Positions 1-8,404 of a DNA stretch of 64,000 nucleotides are shown here, one piece after another. Source of the stretch: Acetobacter estunensis. Its GTDB lineage: Bacteria; Pseudomonadota; Alphaproteobacteria; Acetobacterales; Acetobacteraceae. Within the stretch, counting starts at the first letter, position 1. Each line of letters opens with the position of its first letter. The position numbers and the translations under genes are program-made. The notes under the pieces were generated by a model, which was given only the letters and a program-made list of their open reading frames with translations, was not told the origin of the DNA and did not search any database. The stretch spans positions 1 through 64,000 of the forward strand of contig NZ_JAHRDV010000013.1 in the NCBI RefSeq assembly GCF_019083805.1, in the 5' to 3' direction.

Positions 1-225
1 CGCCGGCCAATTTCTTGCCCATAGTCTTCCGTGACAACCACGGATTGACCGAATGTATCCGAACCGATCCAGCGCGCCGCCCTATGCCGCATTGCAGACA
101 GGCAAGTGCCAATCGCCCCATTTCCAAAATATCGCACTCCATGGAAAGAACCTGTTCCTGCGGAAACTCGGTTTTTCATGATAGGTGGGGCAGTTTCGGC
201 TGAAGCTTCACTCACACTCAAGCAT

Positions 226-246
226 GTGTTCAACATTGTTGAACAC
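226..246. promoter_or_regulatory. Perfect palindrome, probable IclR operator
   Basis: Two 10-base arms (GTGTTCAACA and its exact complement) flank a single central base. It ends 35 bases before the IclR start codon. The core GTTCA-N7-TGAAC recurs at 993-1009, before the next transcription unit, which is the pattern expected for a regulator that controls itself and its neighbours. The symmetry is seen directly; the binding protein is inferred. Confidence 0.7.
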
Positions 247-281
247 TGAGGGGCGTCACGCCTTATGGAACATGTCACCGA

Positions 282-1007
282 ATGTCGAAGCCGCCCAAAC
301 TGATCCAGTCCATCGAGCGCTCAGCCGCCATATTGGAAATCATCGCGCAGGAAGGTGGTGGCGCGCGGCTGCAACAGATCGCTACCGTCTCAGGACTTGG
401 CAAGACAACCGCGCACAACATCCTCCAGACCCTGACCCAACTGGGCTATGTCCAGCGACGGCCGGGAGACGTGCGCTATCATCTCGGAGGACGCATCCTC
501 AATCTGGCGCGCATTGTCGGAGACGATAGCGCACTCCGCAGCCTTTTACGTCCCACGCTGGAAACACTGGCAAGGGAGAGTGGCGCCACGGCATGGCTCG
601 CCGTCCCGAGTGGGGATGAAGCCACCTATCTCGATATCGTGGAACCCACTGGCGAAACACGTCCGCGCCCGCTCCGTCGCGAACCGCTCGAAGGCTCAGC
701 CGTAGGTCTCGTCTTCCTCGCCTTCGTGCCGGGACTTGGCCGCCGCGTGCTCAGCACCCGCACGGGCGCGCTGCATACGGACATTCTGAATCAGATCGAA
801 GCCGTGCGTATCCACGGCTACGCCCTTGATCTCGAATCCTATCGTCCCGGCCAGAATGGCGTCGCCGTCCCGTGGCGGGAGAATGGGGAAGTCCGCGCCA
901 GCCTGTGCCTCACCGGCCCCGCCGATCTCCTTCCCCGTCACCGTCTCGTCCGACTGGCGTGGGTCATGATGCGCCATCTGGAGCGTGTCCGGGTTCAACA
1001 CTACTGA
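282..1007 (+). CDS. IclR-family transcriptional regulator
   Basis: Predicted DNA-binding regulator of 241 residues, within the usual IclR length. An N-terminal winged helix-turn-helix spans about residues 8-65 (SIERSAAILEIIAQEGGGAR, then GLGKTTAHNILQTL as the recognition region). The IclR effector-binding domain follows to the C terminus (LARESGATAWLAV, then GYALDLESYRPGQNGVAVP). The domain is slightly short near residues 130-170. The chosen start is the ATG just downstream of the palindrome at 226-246. A second copy of that palindrome overlaps its stop codon and precedes the GlcG-like/MFS pair, so the gene probably regulates itself and that pair in response to a small carboxylate or aromatic effector, as is usual for IclR proteins. 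The effector cannot be read from the sequence. Confidence 0.9.
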   Translation: MSKPPKLIQSIERSAAILEIIAQEGGGARLQQIATVSGLGKTTAHNILQTLTQLGYVQRRPGDVRYHLGGRILNLARIVGDDSALRSLLRPTLETLARESGATAWLAVPSGDEATYLDIVEPTGETRPRPLRREPLEGSAVGLVFLAFVPGLGRRVLSTRTGALHTDILNQIEAVRIHGYALDLESYRPGQNGVAVPWRENGEVRASLCLTGPADLLPRHRLVRLAWVMMRHLERVRVQHY

Positions 1008-1009
1008 AC
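993..1009. promoter_or_regulatory. Second IclR-type palindrome (GTTCA-N7-TGAAC)
   Basis: The outer arms GTTCA and TGAAC, seven bases apart, reproduce the core of the palindrome at 226-246. The site overlaps the end of the IclR gene and lies about 93 bases before the GlcG-like start codon, a suitable place for repression or activation of the downstream pair. Confidence 0.6.
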
Positions 1010-1101
1010 AAAGTGAACTTGTACCGTTACGGCCTATTTTTACCGTATCCTTCTCCAACGTCGCCGCTAATCTGCCGCTCCTTTCAATAAAGGTCGGGAC
1101 T

Positions 1102-1503
1102 ATGAAACTTTCCTCTGCCCTGTCCATGCTGGACGCGGCTCTGGCCGAAGCGAAACGAATTGAGGTACAGGTCTGCGTCACCATTCTCGACGCCGCCGCA
1201 TGGCCCATGGCCTTCGCCCGCATGGAGGGCGTGCCTCTCGGCGTGATCGATGTCAGCCGCAAAAAGGCGCGCACAGCGATCCTGTTCCACATGGACAGCG
1301 CCGATTTCGCAGTTCTCGGCCGGCCCGATGGGGAGGCCTACACTCTTGAAAACACCAACGATGGCCTAACCAGCTTCGGCGGCGGCATCCTGCTCAGAAA
1401 CACCGATGGCACGGTGTTGGGCAGCATCGGCGTATCCGGCGCTTCCACCCCGGATGACATCGCCATAGCGCGTGTTGCTGCGCGCGCCCTTGCCGGTATT
1501 TGA
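1102..1503 (+). CDS. GlcG/HbpS-family heme-binding-like protein
   Basis: Small protein of 133 residues from the ATG at 1102; the frame stays open upstream to 985, but only the internal ATG fits family length. It matches the GlcG/HbpS (DUF336) fold: an N-terminal helix (SALSMLDAALAEAKRIEVQV), a central strand (CVTILDAAAWPMAFARMEG), a conserved basic segment (SRKKARTAILF), and the glycine-rich end GGGILLRNTDGTVLGSIGVS followed by a last helix. Family members bind heme or act as small accessory proteins near glycolate, diol or alkane metabolism genes; catalysis is not established for most. It lies 22 bases before an MFS transporter and downstream of an IclR-type operator, so the pair is probably one transcription unit. 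Confidence 0.75.
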   Translation: MKLSSALSMLDAALAEAKRIEVQVCVTILDAAAWPMAFARMEGVPLGVIDVSRKKARTAILFHMDSADFAVLGRPDGEAYTLENTNDGLTSFGGGILLRNTDGTVLGSIGVSGASTPDDIAIARVAARALAGI

Positions 1504-1525
1504 TCCCTTTTCCGAGATCTCCTCC

Positions 1526-2773
1526 ATGTCCCCAGAAACTTTGCCGCCAGACGCTCTCCCCCCTGCGGTGGCTCCTCTCATCCCGCCCCCTCACGGCCGC
1601 ACGGCTGCCATCGGGGTGCTGACATTCGGCGCCTTCGTCGTGGGTACCGGTGAATTCGCCATCATGGGAATGCTTCCGGAGTTTGCGGCATCCCTTGGTC
1701 TGAGCGATGCCGATGCAGGCTACGCCATCACGGCCTACGCGCTGGGCGTGGTGATCGGTGCGCCGCTCATCACCATTCTTGGCGCGCGCCTGTCGCGCAA
1801 GGAATTGCTGCTTTCGATGCTGCTGCTGTTCGTCTTCGGCAATATCCTGAGCATCTGCATGCCCACACCGGGTCTGATCGAAGTCGCGCGCTTCATTACC
1901 GGGCTGCCACATGGAGCGCTCTTCGGCATCTCGGCCCTTGTCGCCGCGACCATGGTGGAACGCTCACGCCGCGGCTGGGCCGTCGGACGTGTGCTGTCAG
2001 GCATCGCCATCTCCACGCTCATCGGTGCGCCATTTTCCACGTTTGCAGCCAACCATTTCGGCTGGCGCATCGCCTATCTGATTATCGGTCTTTTCGGACT
2101 GCTCACCTTCTTCGGTGTGTGGCGCTATATCCCGGCAGACCAGCCCAACCGCAGGAACTCGCCCCTGCGCGAAGTGACCGCCATGGGCAACACGCAGGTG
2201 CTGCTCACCCTTCTCACCGCCGCCATCGGCTTTGGCGGCATGTTCGCAATCTACACTTATCTCACAAGCATTTTGCAGCATGTCACGCATGTGCCCGAAT
2301 GGGCCGTGATGCTCTACATGGTCATATGGGGATGCGGGATGCTGGCCGGAGCCAATGCCGGCGCGTGGATCGTGGATCGCAAGCTCGATCTCGCAGCGAT
2401 CCTCGCCCTTGGGGGAAGTGCCATCGTCATGCTGACCTTCGCCTGCGTTCTGGAGCAGCCCATCGCGCTGGCGGTGATCGTCTTTCTGGTGCCCTCTTTC
2501 GTCAATGGACTGGGACCAGCCTTGCAGACGCGCCTGATGGACTTTGCAGGAGACGCCCAGACTCTCGCGGCTTCCCTCAACCACTCCGCCTTCAACATCG
2601 CCAATGCGCTGGGTGCTTCGCTCGGCAGCATGCTGCTCGCACATCAGTTCGGTTACAGCGCACTAGGCATTGGGGGCGCCGTGCTGTCCTGTGGGGGGCT
2701 GGCCACCTATCTGCTCGCCCTCCTGCTGCTCAGACGCAGCGGCCAGAAGGAAATCCGTCAGCCCATCGTCTGA
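1526..2773 (+). CDS. MFS transporter, DHA1 (AraJ/YdhP-like) family
   Basis: Predicted inner-membrane transporter of 415 residues with about twelve transmembrane segments. The first helix carries the DHA1-like motif FVVGTGEFAIMGMLPEFA typical of AraJ/YdhP/NepI-type exporters, and the loop between helices 2 and 3 has GARLSRKE. The ATG at 1526 is preferred over the longer frame from 1472, because that extension would overlap the upstream gene. Downstream of the IclR and GlcG-like genes, it probably exports a small polar or aromatic compound. DHA1 family membership is clear; substrate is not. Confidence 0.88.
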   Translation: MSPETLPPDALPPAVAPLIPPPHGRTAAIGVLTFGAFVVGTGEFAIMGMLPEFAASLGLSDADAGYAITAYALGVVIGAPLITILGARLSRKELLLSMLLLFVFGNILSICMPTPGLIEVARFITGLPHGALFGISALVAATMVERSRRGWAVGRVLSGIAISTLIGAPFSTFAANHFGWRIAYLIIGLFGLLTFFGVWRYIPADQPNRRNSPLREVTAMGNTQVLLTLLTAAIGFGGMFAIYTYLTSILQHVTHVPEWAVMLYMVIWGCGMLAGANAGAWIVDRKLDLAAILALGGSAIVMLTFACVLEQPIALAVIVFLVPSFVNGLGPALQTRLMDFAGDAQTLAASLNHSAFNIANALGASLGSMLLAHQFGYSALGIGGAVLSCGGLATYLLALLLLRRSGQKEIRQPIV

Positions 2774-2783
2774 AGACATCTCT

Positions 2784-2812
2784 GCCTCCGCCACAAGGCG
2801 GGGGCAGTCTCT
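2784..2812. terminator. Bidirectional terminator between convergent genes
   Basis: A 9-bp stem (2784-2792 with 2797-2805, one G-T wobble) and an ACAA loop are followed by AGTCTCTTT on the plus strand. It lies between the MFS gene (plus) and a membrane protein gene (minus) that converge here. Confidence 0.65.
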
Positions 2813-3325
2813 TTACAGGCGCTTGCGCATCTGCGCCCGAAGTTCATTACAACGCTGGGTATAGTGGGTGGCCCGAAAAGCCGTGAAGAAGTTCATGCCG
2901 AACGCGGCCAGCAACGACAGAAAAGACCCACCTGTCAGCACCTCTCCCACCGTGGACATGCTCTCATCGTAATGCAGGCCGGAATACCATAGCAGGCTGA
3001 TGCTCAGAACCGCGCCCGCCAGCCCGAAGACACCGGTGGTCTTCATCATGGAATCCTCCACCGTCTCGAACTCGGAAGTCTCGCGCCACAAATCGAAAAG
3101 CTGCCGGTCAATCACACCGACCTCACCCGCATGAGCGATCTTTTCCTCTTCCGTCACCTTGTGGGGATTCTTGCGATAGATATCCAGTTCCTGCCGCGCT
3201 TTGGTGAAAACGCGCCGACGCTCCTTGATGGCCGGAATGCTGATATCCACGAAGCTGAGAATCGCGACGTTCAAGCCAGCCGAAAGCTGGATGATCGCCT
3301 GAAAGTCCCCCCACGTGCTCGTCAT
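2813..3325 (-). CDS. Hypothetical membrane protein
   Basis: No family was recognised for this 170-residue protein. An amphipathic N terminus (QLSAGLNVAILSFVDI) is followed by a basic, probably cytosolic helical stretch (KERRRVFTKARQELDIYRK) with an acidic region after it. Two hydrophobic segments occur near residues 96-117 (TTGVFGLAGAVLSISLLWYS) and 130-150 (TGGSFLSLLAAFGMNFFTAF). The C terminus is basic. It converges with the MFS gene and is separated from leuB by about 110 bases, so it is probably expressed alone or after leuB. Real coding sequence is supported by the full-length open frame and alphaproteobacterial codon use. Confidence 0.6.
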   Translation of the reverse strand: MTSTWGDFQAIIQLSAGLNVAILSFVDISIPAIKERRRVFTKARQELDIYRKNPHKVTEEEKIAHAGEVGVIDRQLFDLWRETSEFETVEDSMMKTTGVFGLAGAVLSISLLWYSGLHYDESMSTVGEVLTGGSFLSLLAAFGMNFFTAFRATHYTQRCNELRAQMRKRL

Positions 3326-3435
3326 TGCCTTGCCTCATGCGCTGCTGCGGATGAGCGTGGTTCTACCGTCAGTGGGAGGACAGAAAGAAAGCAGCCCGGG
3401 CATGGCTGCCATTCGGATGCCCGTGAAAAACGAGC

Positions 3436-4545
3436 TTATCCCGCCATCTTGTCCAGTTCACGCACGATGGCCTCGCCCATCACGTCCGTGCCCACACGTG
3501 CCTTGCCTTCGCTCATGATGTCCGCCGTCCGCAGCCCGCTGGCCAACACGTTGGAGACCGCCGTCTCGATCATGTCGGCCTCAGCCTGCAGATCGAAGGA
3601 ATAGCGCAGCAGCATCGCAAACGAGAGGATCTGCGCGATGGGATTGGCAATGCCCTTGCCTGCAATATCCGGCGCACTGCCATGAATCGGCTCATAAAGA
3701 GCCGGCATCTTTCCATTCGCGCCGCGCGCACCCAGCGTAGCGGACGGCAGCATGCCGAGGCTGCCTGTCAACATGGAGGCCAGATCCGAAAGGATGTCGC
3801 CAAACAGATTGCCCGTCACGATCACATCGAACTGGCGCGGGTTGCGCACCAACTGCATGGCGCAGTTATCGGCCAGCATGTGTGAGAGCGTCACATCGGA
3901 ATATTCACGCGCATGCAGATCGGTGATGACTTCCTTCCACAGAAGCCCGCTCTCCATGACATTGCACTTCTCAACGGAGTACACACTGTTCTTCCGCTTG
4001 CGCGCCAGTTCGAACGCCACACGTCCCACACGCTCGATTTCGTGCGTGGTGTAGACTTCGGTGTTAATGCCCCGCTTTTCACCATTCGGCAGAGTCTCAA
4101 TGCCGCGCGGATCACCGAAATAGATGCCGCCCGTGCTCTCGCGCACGATCATGATGTCGAGGCCTTTCACAACCTCGGGTTTGAGCGTGGAGGCATCCAC
4201 CAGCGCATCGAACACTTTGGCCGGCCGCAGATTGGCGAACAGACCCAGTTCCTGACGCAGCTTGAGGATGGCCAGTTCCGGCCGCTTGTCGAAGCCGACA
4301 TGGTTCCATTTCGGATCACCCACCGAGCCGAACAGGACAGCATCCGCCTCCCGCGCCTTCTCGATCACTTCATCGCGCAGCGGCACGCCATATTCCGCGA
4401 GCGACGCACCCCCCACCAGATCCTCCGAGACCTCAAACGTAATACCACGCTTGCGCCCCAGCCACGCCGTAACGCGCGCCACTTCGCGCATGACCTCGGG
4501 TCCGATGCCGTCACCCGGAAGAATCAGCAGTTTTCTGGCGCTCAT
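3436..4545 (-). CDS. leuB: 3-isopropylmalate dehydrogenase
   Basis: Catalyses NAD-dependent oxidation and decarboxylation of 3-isopropylmalate in leucine synthesis, in the cytosol. At 369 residues it is full length. Visible hallmarks are the N-terminal [10 protein letters not shown], the substrate-binding arginines in [10 protein letters not shown] and [13 protein letters not shown], the lysine region [11 protein letters not shown], and the dinucleotide/metal region [20 protein letters not shown] followed by [19 protein letters not shown]. It lies 76 bases downstream of the flavin-reductase end of a catabolic operon on the same strand and has no obvious relation to it. No other leucine genes are present here. 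Confidence 0.96.
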   Translation of the reverse strand: MSARKLLILPGDGIGPEVMREVARVTAWLGRKRGITFEVSEDLVGGASLAEYGVPLRDEVIEKAREADAVLFGSVGDPKWNHVGFDKRPELAILKLRQELGLFANLRPAKVFDALVDASTLKPEVVKGLDIMIVRESTGGIYFGDPRGIETLPNGEKRGINTEVYTTHEIERVGRVAFELARKRKNSVYSVEKCNVMESGLLWKEVITDLHAREYSDVTLSHMLADNCAMQLVRNPRQFDVIVTGNLFGDILSDLASMLTGSLGMLPSATLGARGANGKMPALYEPIHGSAPDIAGKGIANPIAQILSFAMLLRYSFDLQAEADMIETAVSNVLASGLRTADIMSEGKARVGTDVMGEAIVRELDKMAG

Positions 4546-4621
4546 GACAATCTCCGGCCTTCTCTGGTTGGTCCGCCGTGCTTACCAGCCACGCGAGGGG
4601 GATTCAATCTGAGTGCCGACC

Positions 4622-5128
4622 TCATTCCTCCGCCACATGCAGCCTGTGAAAATCGGAACGAAAGAAAAGCAAAGGCCGTTTTGCTGGATCGTGTGCCAGT
4701 TCCCTCACCTGCCCTACTGCGATCATATGATCCCCACCGGGATATTCCGCCGCCTGAGAGCAGGAAATATGCGCGATGGCCCCGTCAAGACGCGGCAGGC
4801 CGGCAGCATCATCGTGAAACTTCACGCCGGTCCATTTGTCTCCACTCGAACGGGCAAACTGCAAGGCCAGAGCCTTCTGGTCGGCTGCGAGAACATTGAT
4901 CACATACCTACCTGCCGAGCGTAGAGCGGCATAGCTTTTCGAATGGTTCCCCGCAAAGAAAGCCACAAGCGGTGGATCGAGCGAAAGCGAATGGAAGCTC
5001 TGACAGGTCATGCCCACGAGTTCACCGCCCGGGAGCCGAGACGTAACAATGGTGAGACCCGAGACATAGGCTCCGACCACCTCGCGCAGATGGGTGGGGT
5101 CTATGGCCGTCGCAACAAGACCGCTCAT
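4622..5128 (-). CDS. Flavin reductase family protein (FMN-binding split barrel)
   Basis: Predicted NAD(P)H:flavin oxidoreductase of 168 residues supplying reduced FMN to a partner monooxygenase. The fold is shown by LREVVGAYVSGLTIVTSRLP, GMTCQSFHSLSLDPPLVAFF, then SKSYAALRSAGRYVINVLAADQ and the GDHMIAVGQVREL segment. This is the HpaC/RutF/ActVB-type small component. Its start overlaps the stop of the NAD(P)H-dependent FMN reductase gene by the ATGA arrangement, so the two are translationally coupled. It is the last gene of the block that begins with an LLM-type monooxygenase, the likely recipient of its FMNH2. Confidence 0.88.
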   Translation of the reverse strand: MSGLVATAIDPTHLREVVGAYVSGLTIVTSRLPGGELVGMTCQSFHSLSLDPPLVAFFAGNHSKSYAALRSAGRYVINVLAADQKALALQFARSSGDKWTGVKFHDDAAGLPRLDGAIAHISCSQAAEYPGGDHMIAVGQVRELAHDPAKRPLLFFRSDFHRLHVAEE

Positions 5129-5661
5129 CCCTCCACTCCTTGTCGCGCCAAAGAGACTCCATGAGCGGCACCGAGCAGGACATAGCGGTTGACTTCGATG
5201 TAATCGGCAACAATCTCGGACTGACGTTCCAGTTCTGACGTCATCACATAGAGGCTTGATCCCGGCACGCTGGCACCGAGTTCCGCAAGCAGCGGCCGCA
5301 ATGTGTAATCCGGCGCCAGACTGTGGGCGGCCGAACCTCCCGTAAAGACAGGAAGCACCACCCTGTTACGCAGGGAACCCGCGCCATACTGATCGAGGAA
5401 ACTTTTCAGCAGCCCTGTGAAACTCGCCTTGTAAGTCGGTGTGGCGATGACGATGAAATCGCTCTCCGCCACCTCCCTGACGATGGCAGCCAATTCTTCG
5501 TGCCCCCAACTGAAAAGACCCTGCGTGTGCTCAGCCAGCTCGATCGGAGCACTGGGCTCCTGCGCTCCAAGTAAAGACGCCAGTGCGCGCGCCACTTCCA
5601 TGCCGAGAGTCGTCGTGCGGCCACCAGCGGAAGGATTGCCGCAGAGCATGGTGATCTTCAT
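5125..5661 (-). CDS. NADPH-dependent FMN reductase
   Basis: A 178-residue flavodoxin-like reductase of the SsuE/MsuE type. The N terminus MKITMLCGNPSAGGRTTTLG is the FMN phosphate-binding loop; FIVIATPTYKASFTGLLKSFLDQ is the second flavin contact; and VLPVFTGGSAAHSLAPDYTLRPLLAELGA is characteristic of SsuE-like proteins used in sulfonate or sulfone scavenging. A good ribosome-binding site (AGGAG) precedes the ATG at 5661. The gene ends in an ATGA overlap with the flavin reductase. Having two flavin-reducing proteins with one LLM monooxygenase suggests a two-component oxygenase system. Confidence 0.9.
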   Translation of the reverse strand: MKITMLCGNPSAGGRTTTLGMEVARALASLLGAQEPSAPIELAEHTQGLFSWGHEELAAIVREVAESDFIVIATPTYKASFTGLLKSFLDQYGAGSLRNRVVLPVFTGGSAAHSLAPDYTLRPLLAELGASVPGSSLYVMTSELERQSEIVADYIEVNRYVLLGAAHGVSLARQGVEG

Positions 5662-5704
5662 GCTTCAATTCTCCTATGCACCCGGTAACAACCGGATGGT
5701 CACA

Positions 5705-6490
5705 TCACTCTTCCAAGGGATTCAGCAGCGAAAGCTGATCGAGAAAGGCCACCGCGAAACTGCCCGTGCCCACCGCTGGCTGCGCGCGTTCGGCGGCTTC
5801 GGCATAGACAGCATGAGCCGCCGCGACGGCCATCATCCGGTCCTGTGCGCCAGCCAGCATCGCCGCCATCAGCGCACCCAGTGAACAGCCCGCTCCCGTC
5901 ACCTGTGTCAGCCGCACATCGCCACCGCCCACCGCATACGTCACGCGGCCATCCGTGATGTAGTCCACAGGACCGCTGACAGCCGCAACTGTGCCGATGC
6001 TGGCCGCGACATTTTCCAGAAAAGGCACGGCCTGATCGGACGTCATCGTCGTTTCGACACCTTGTCCTCCCCCTTGACCGCCAGCCAGAGCGATCAGTTC
6101 GGATGCATTGCCACGAATGGCAGTCGGCCTGAATTCCAGAAGACTTTTCACAACCGCATCATAGGCTGGTGCCCCGGCTCCCACCGCAACCGGATCCAGA
6201 ACCCACGGCACTCCGGCCTCGTGTGCCGAACGGGCGGCCAGACGGATATCTTCCGGGCCACAACTCATCAGGCTGGCGGCATTGATCCAGACCGCATGGG
6301 CGTGACGACCGAACACGGCTGGCCAGTCCATCGCCGTGCCAATGGCCGGCCCCGCCCCTACGGCCAGCAGAACATTCGCCGAAAGATTGGCCGCGACGTA
6401 ATTGGTAAGCCCGTAGCAGAAGGGTTTAAGCGCCTTGAGACGCGCCAGTTCGTGACGGATATCAGGATCTTTCCAGGACAGTTCCTTCAT
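5705..6490 (-). CDS. thiM: Hydroxyethylthiazole kinase
   Basis: ATP-dependent phosphorylation of 4-methyl-5-(2-hydroxyethyl)thiazole, a thiamin salvage step. At 261 residues it has normal length. Motifs are CYGLTNYVAANLSANVLLAVGAGPAIGTAMDW at the thiazole site (quoted in part; residues 24-54), PWVLDPVAVGAGAP, RGNASELIALAGG, and the anion hole with catalytic cysteine VTGAGCSLGALMAAMLA. It sits inside a block of oxygenase, sulfurtransferase and amidase genes rather than beside thiE or thiD, which is unusual. Either the block works on a thiazole, or thiM simply shares the transcript. No TPP riboswitch was found in the 71-base gap before it. Confidence 0.93.
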   Translation of the reverse strand: MKELSWKDPDIRHELARLKALKPFCYGLTNYVAANLSANVLLAVGAGPAIGTAMDWPAVFGRHAHAVWINAASLMSCGPEDIRLAARSAHEAGVPWVLDPVAVGAGAPAYDAVVKSLLEFRPTAIRGNASELIALAGGQGGGQGVETTMTSDQAVPFLENVAASIGTVAAVSGPVDYITDGRVTYAVGGGDVRLTQVTGAGCSLGALMAAMLAGAQDRMMAVAAAHAVYAEAAERAQPAVGTGSFAVAFLDQLSLLNPLEE

Positions 6491-6561
6491 GCGTATCTCC
6501 AGCGGTGGCGATGCTCAGGTATCTGTGAGATCAAGTAACCATAAAAAGATGCGTGTCCGGT

Positions 6562-6945
6562 TCAGGCCTCTTTCATGGCCGTAACTTCCAGCTCGACTTT
6601 CATGGCCGGATCGATAAGACCCGCAACCCGCACCATCGTGCAGGCCGGACGTATTGCGGCAAAGGCCACGCCATGCGCGCGGATGAGCGCCTGCCAGTCC
6701 TGCGGATCCGTCAGATAAACGCGGCTACGGACCACATCGGCAAGGCTCGCCCCCGCCTGCGCCAGAACTTTTGCGACTTTCTCCACGGCACGAGCGAACT
6801 GGGCCGTGGCGTCGCCATGCGCGCCCCCTTCCTGTGCCAGGCCCGAACAGCCTGACACGAACACATACCCGTTCTGGCTAACCGCGCGGGCATATCCCAT
6901 AAGTTCCTCATAGGAACTGCCGGTCGAGACAGTTTGACGGCTCAT
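6562..6945 (-). CDS. RidA (YjgF/YER057c) family protein
   Basis: A 127-residue protein of the RidA fold, whose members hydrolyse reactive enamine/imine intermediates or related compounds. The start at 6945 is chosen because AGGAGGGTGAA lies immediately upstream, although the frame is open further. Family landmarks are YARAVSQNGYVFVSGCSG, the DATAQFARAVEKVAKVLAQAG helix, DVVRSRVYLTD, and FAAIRPACTMVRVAGLIDPAMKVELEV, where the Arg of RPACTMV corresponds to the conserved substrate-carboxylate Arg. In this operon it may clear an unstable amine or imine made by the monooxygenase, as RutC does in pyrimidine breakdown; this is inference. Confidence 0.9.
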   Translation of the reverse strand: MSRQTVSTGSSYEELMGYARAVSQNGYVFVSGCSGLAQEGGAHGDATAQFARAVEKVAKVLAQAGASLADVVRSRVYLTDPQDWQALIRAHGVAFAAIRPACTMVRVAGLIDPAMKVELEVTAMKEA

Positions 6946-7011
6946 TTCACCCTCCTGCTGTTCCATCAAAGACGTGATGACGATTGCGCCAACCGCTGCA
7001 ACCCAACGCAT

Positions 7012-8403
7012 TCATGTCTGGATCTGCGGCCAGCAGATGGCGAACCCGCGCGCAGTCTCAAGCAAGGTTGCGATCCCCAGAACCCGCGCATCGTCGAAAC
7101 GTCGGCCCGCGATCTGGACGGAAACGGGCACGCCACCATCTTCAGGCTGGTGGACCGGCACGGTGGCGGCCGGCCAACCGATCTGGTTGAACCAGCAGGC
7201 AAAGGCCTGATGACTGGCCGCACCCCAGTGTGGGTCGGGACAACAGAGTTCAGCGGAAAAAGCACGAACCGGCACGGCCGGTGACAGTATGTGATCGAAA
7301 GAGGCCAACTGTCGGGCCACCCGGATCGCCGCCATGTTGACACGGCGCGTCACGCTGGCGGCGTGAATGGCAGACTGAGAGAGCAGGCCGTCATACAGCG
7401 CTCCTATGGGAGGAGCGATCCGACCTCGCGCCGCAGCGGGCAACCCGAAGTAATCGGGAGCACCGACATGCAGCATGTTCCAGTGAATCGCCATGTAATC
7501 GTCAGCACCGACATCCAGATCCTCGATCTCGATCAGTTCGGCACCACGAGCGCTCAACAGCTCCGCAGCCCAGTCAACGGCCATCAGAGTTTCGGCATCG
7601 GTCGCGTCCCCCCAACCCGCCCGTTTCCAGACCGCAATCCGTTGCCCCTTGAGGTCTTTTGGAGGAGGAGCCGGCACGAAACAACCATCCAGCGAATAGA
7701 AATCCTCATACGCAAACTGGCCAAGAGCGGCCAACGCCAGCGTGACATCTCCCACCGTCCGCGCCATCGGGCCGGCACTGCGGTAAGCCCCGGGAGGGTC
7801 GTAGGCAATGCGCCCCTGCGTGGGCTTAACGGACGCCAGCCCCGACAGAGCTGCGGGAATGCGAACAGAGCCGACCATGTCGGTGCCAAGGGCAATGGCC
7901 GCGGCTCCCAGCACCACGCTGGGTCCGGCCCCGGACGAAGACCCACCCGGACTTGTACGCGGATCCCATGCATTGCGGATCACACCGTGTTCGGAGCTGA
8001 TCCCGGACATGATCATCGCGAAATCCGGCATCGTGGTCTTGCAAGTTACGATCATTCCCGCTTCTCGGGCGCGGATGACCGGCAGCGCATCGGCCCCAGA
8101 GACGACACCTTCATGACAGGCCGTACCATGCCAACGCGGCAGCCCCTTGATATGGAAACTGTCCTTGAAGCTTATGGGCACACCGTCCAGCGGTCCCAAT
8201 GGCCGTGCCGCCTCCCAACGGCGGGCACTTGCCCGCGCGCTCTCGCGGGTCATATCGGCATCGGAGCTTGCCACGGCATTGAGACTTGCTGCCGGCCCCG
8301 CCACCACGGCCAGCGCCGCTTCAGCCACTTCAACCGGGGAGAGTGTGCCAGCCCCATAAGCCTGCGTCAGTTCGGCGGCACTCATCAGAGGCAGATCGGT
8401 CAC
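7012..8403 (-). CDS. Amidase (amidase-signature family)
   Basis: A 463-residue hydrolase of amide bonds from the GTG at 8403; the sequence GGAGAGG just before that GTG, directly after the sulfurtransferase stop, decides the start. The Ser-cisSer-Lys triad is visible: Lys in GVPISFKDSFHIKG, the glycine/serine-rich GGSSSGAGPSVVLGAAAIAL, and the nucleophile Ser in GTDMVGSVRIPAALSG. Most family members read GGS at the last site; here it is VGS, a mild deviation. The substrate is unknown. In context it would free ammonia or a carboxylate from a product of the LLM monooxygenase. Confidence 0.92.
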   Translation of the reverse strand: MTDLPLMSAAELTQAYGAGTLSPVEVAEAALAVVAGPAASLNAVASSDADMTRESARASARRWEAARPLGPLDGVPISFKDSFHIKGLPRWHGTACHEGVVSGADALPVIRAREAGMIVTCKTTMPDFAMIMSGISSEHGVIRNAWDPRTSPGGSSSGAGPSVVLGAAAIALGTDMVGSVRIPAALSGLASVKPTQGRIAYDPPGAYRSAGPMARTVGDVTLALAALGQFAYEDFYSLDGCFVPAPPPKDLKGQRIAVWKRAGWGDATDAETLMAVDWAAELLSARGAELIEIEDLDVGADDYMAIHWNMLHVGAPDYFGLPAAARGRIAPPIGALYDGLLSQSAIHAASVTRRVNMAAIRVARQLASFDHILSPAVPVRAFSAELCCPDPHWGAASHQAFACWFNQIGWPAATVPVHQPEDGGVPVSVQIAGRRFDDARVLGIATLLETARGFAICWPQIQT

Positions 8404-8404
8404 A

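Noticed and set aside
1..225. Short open frames at the left edge
   Set aside because: No homology or ribosome-binding site; region is better explained as upstream sequence of the IclR gene.
6491..6561. Possible TPP riboswitch before thiM
   Set aside because: The gap has ACCTGAG-like bases on the minus strand but is only 71 bases and lacks the CTGAGA and GCGTAGGGA elements in the right order.
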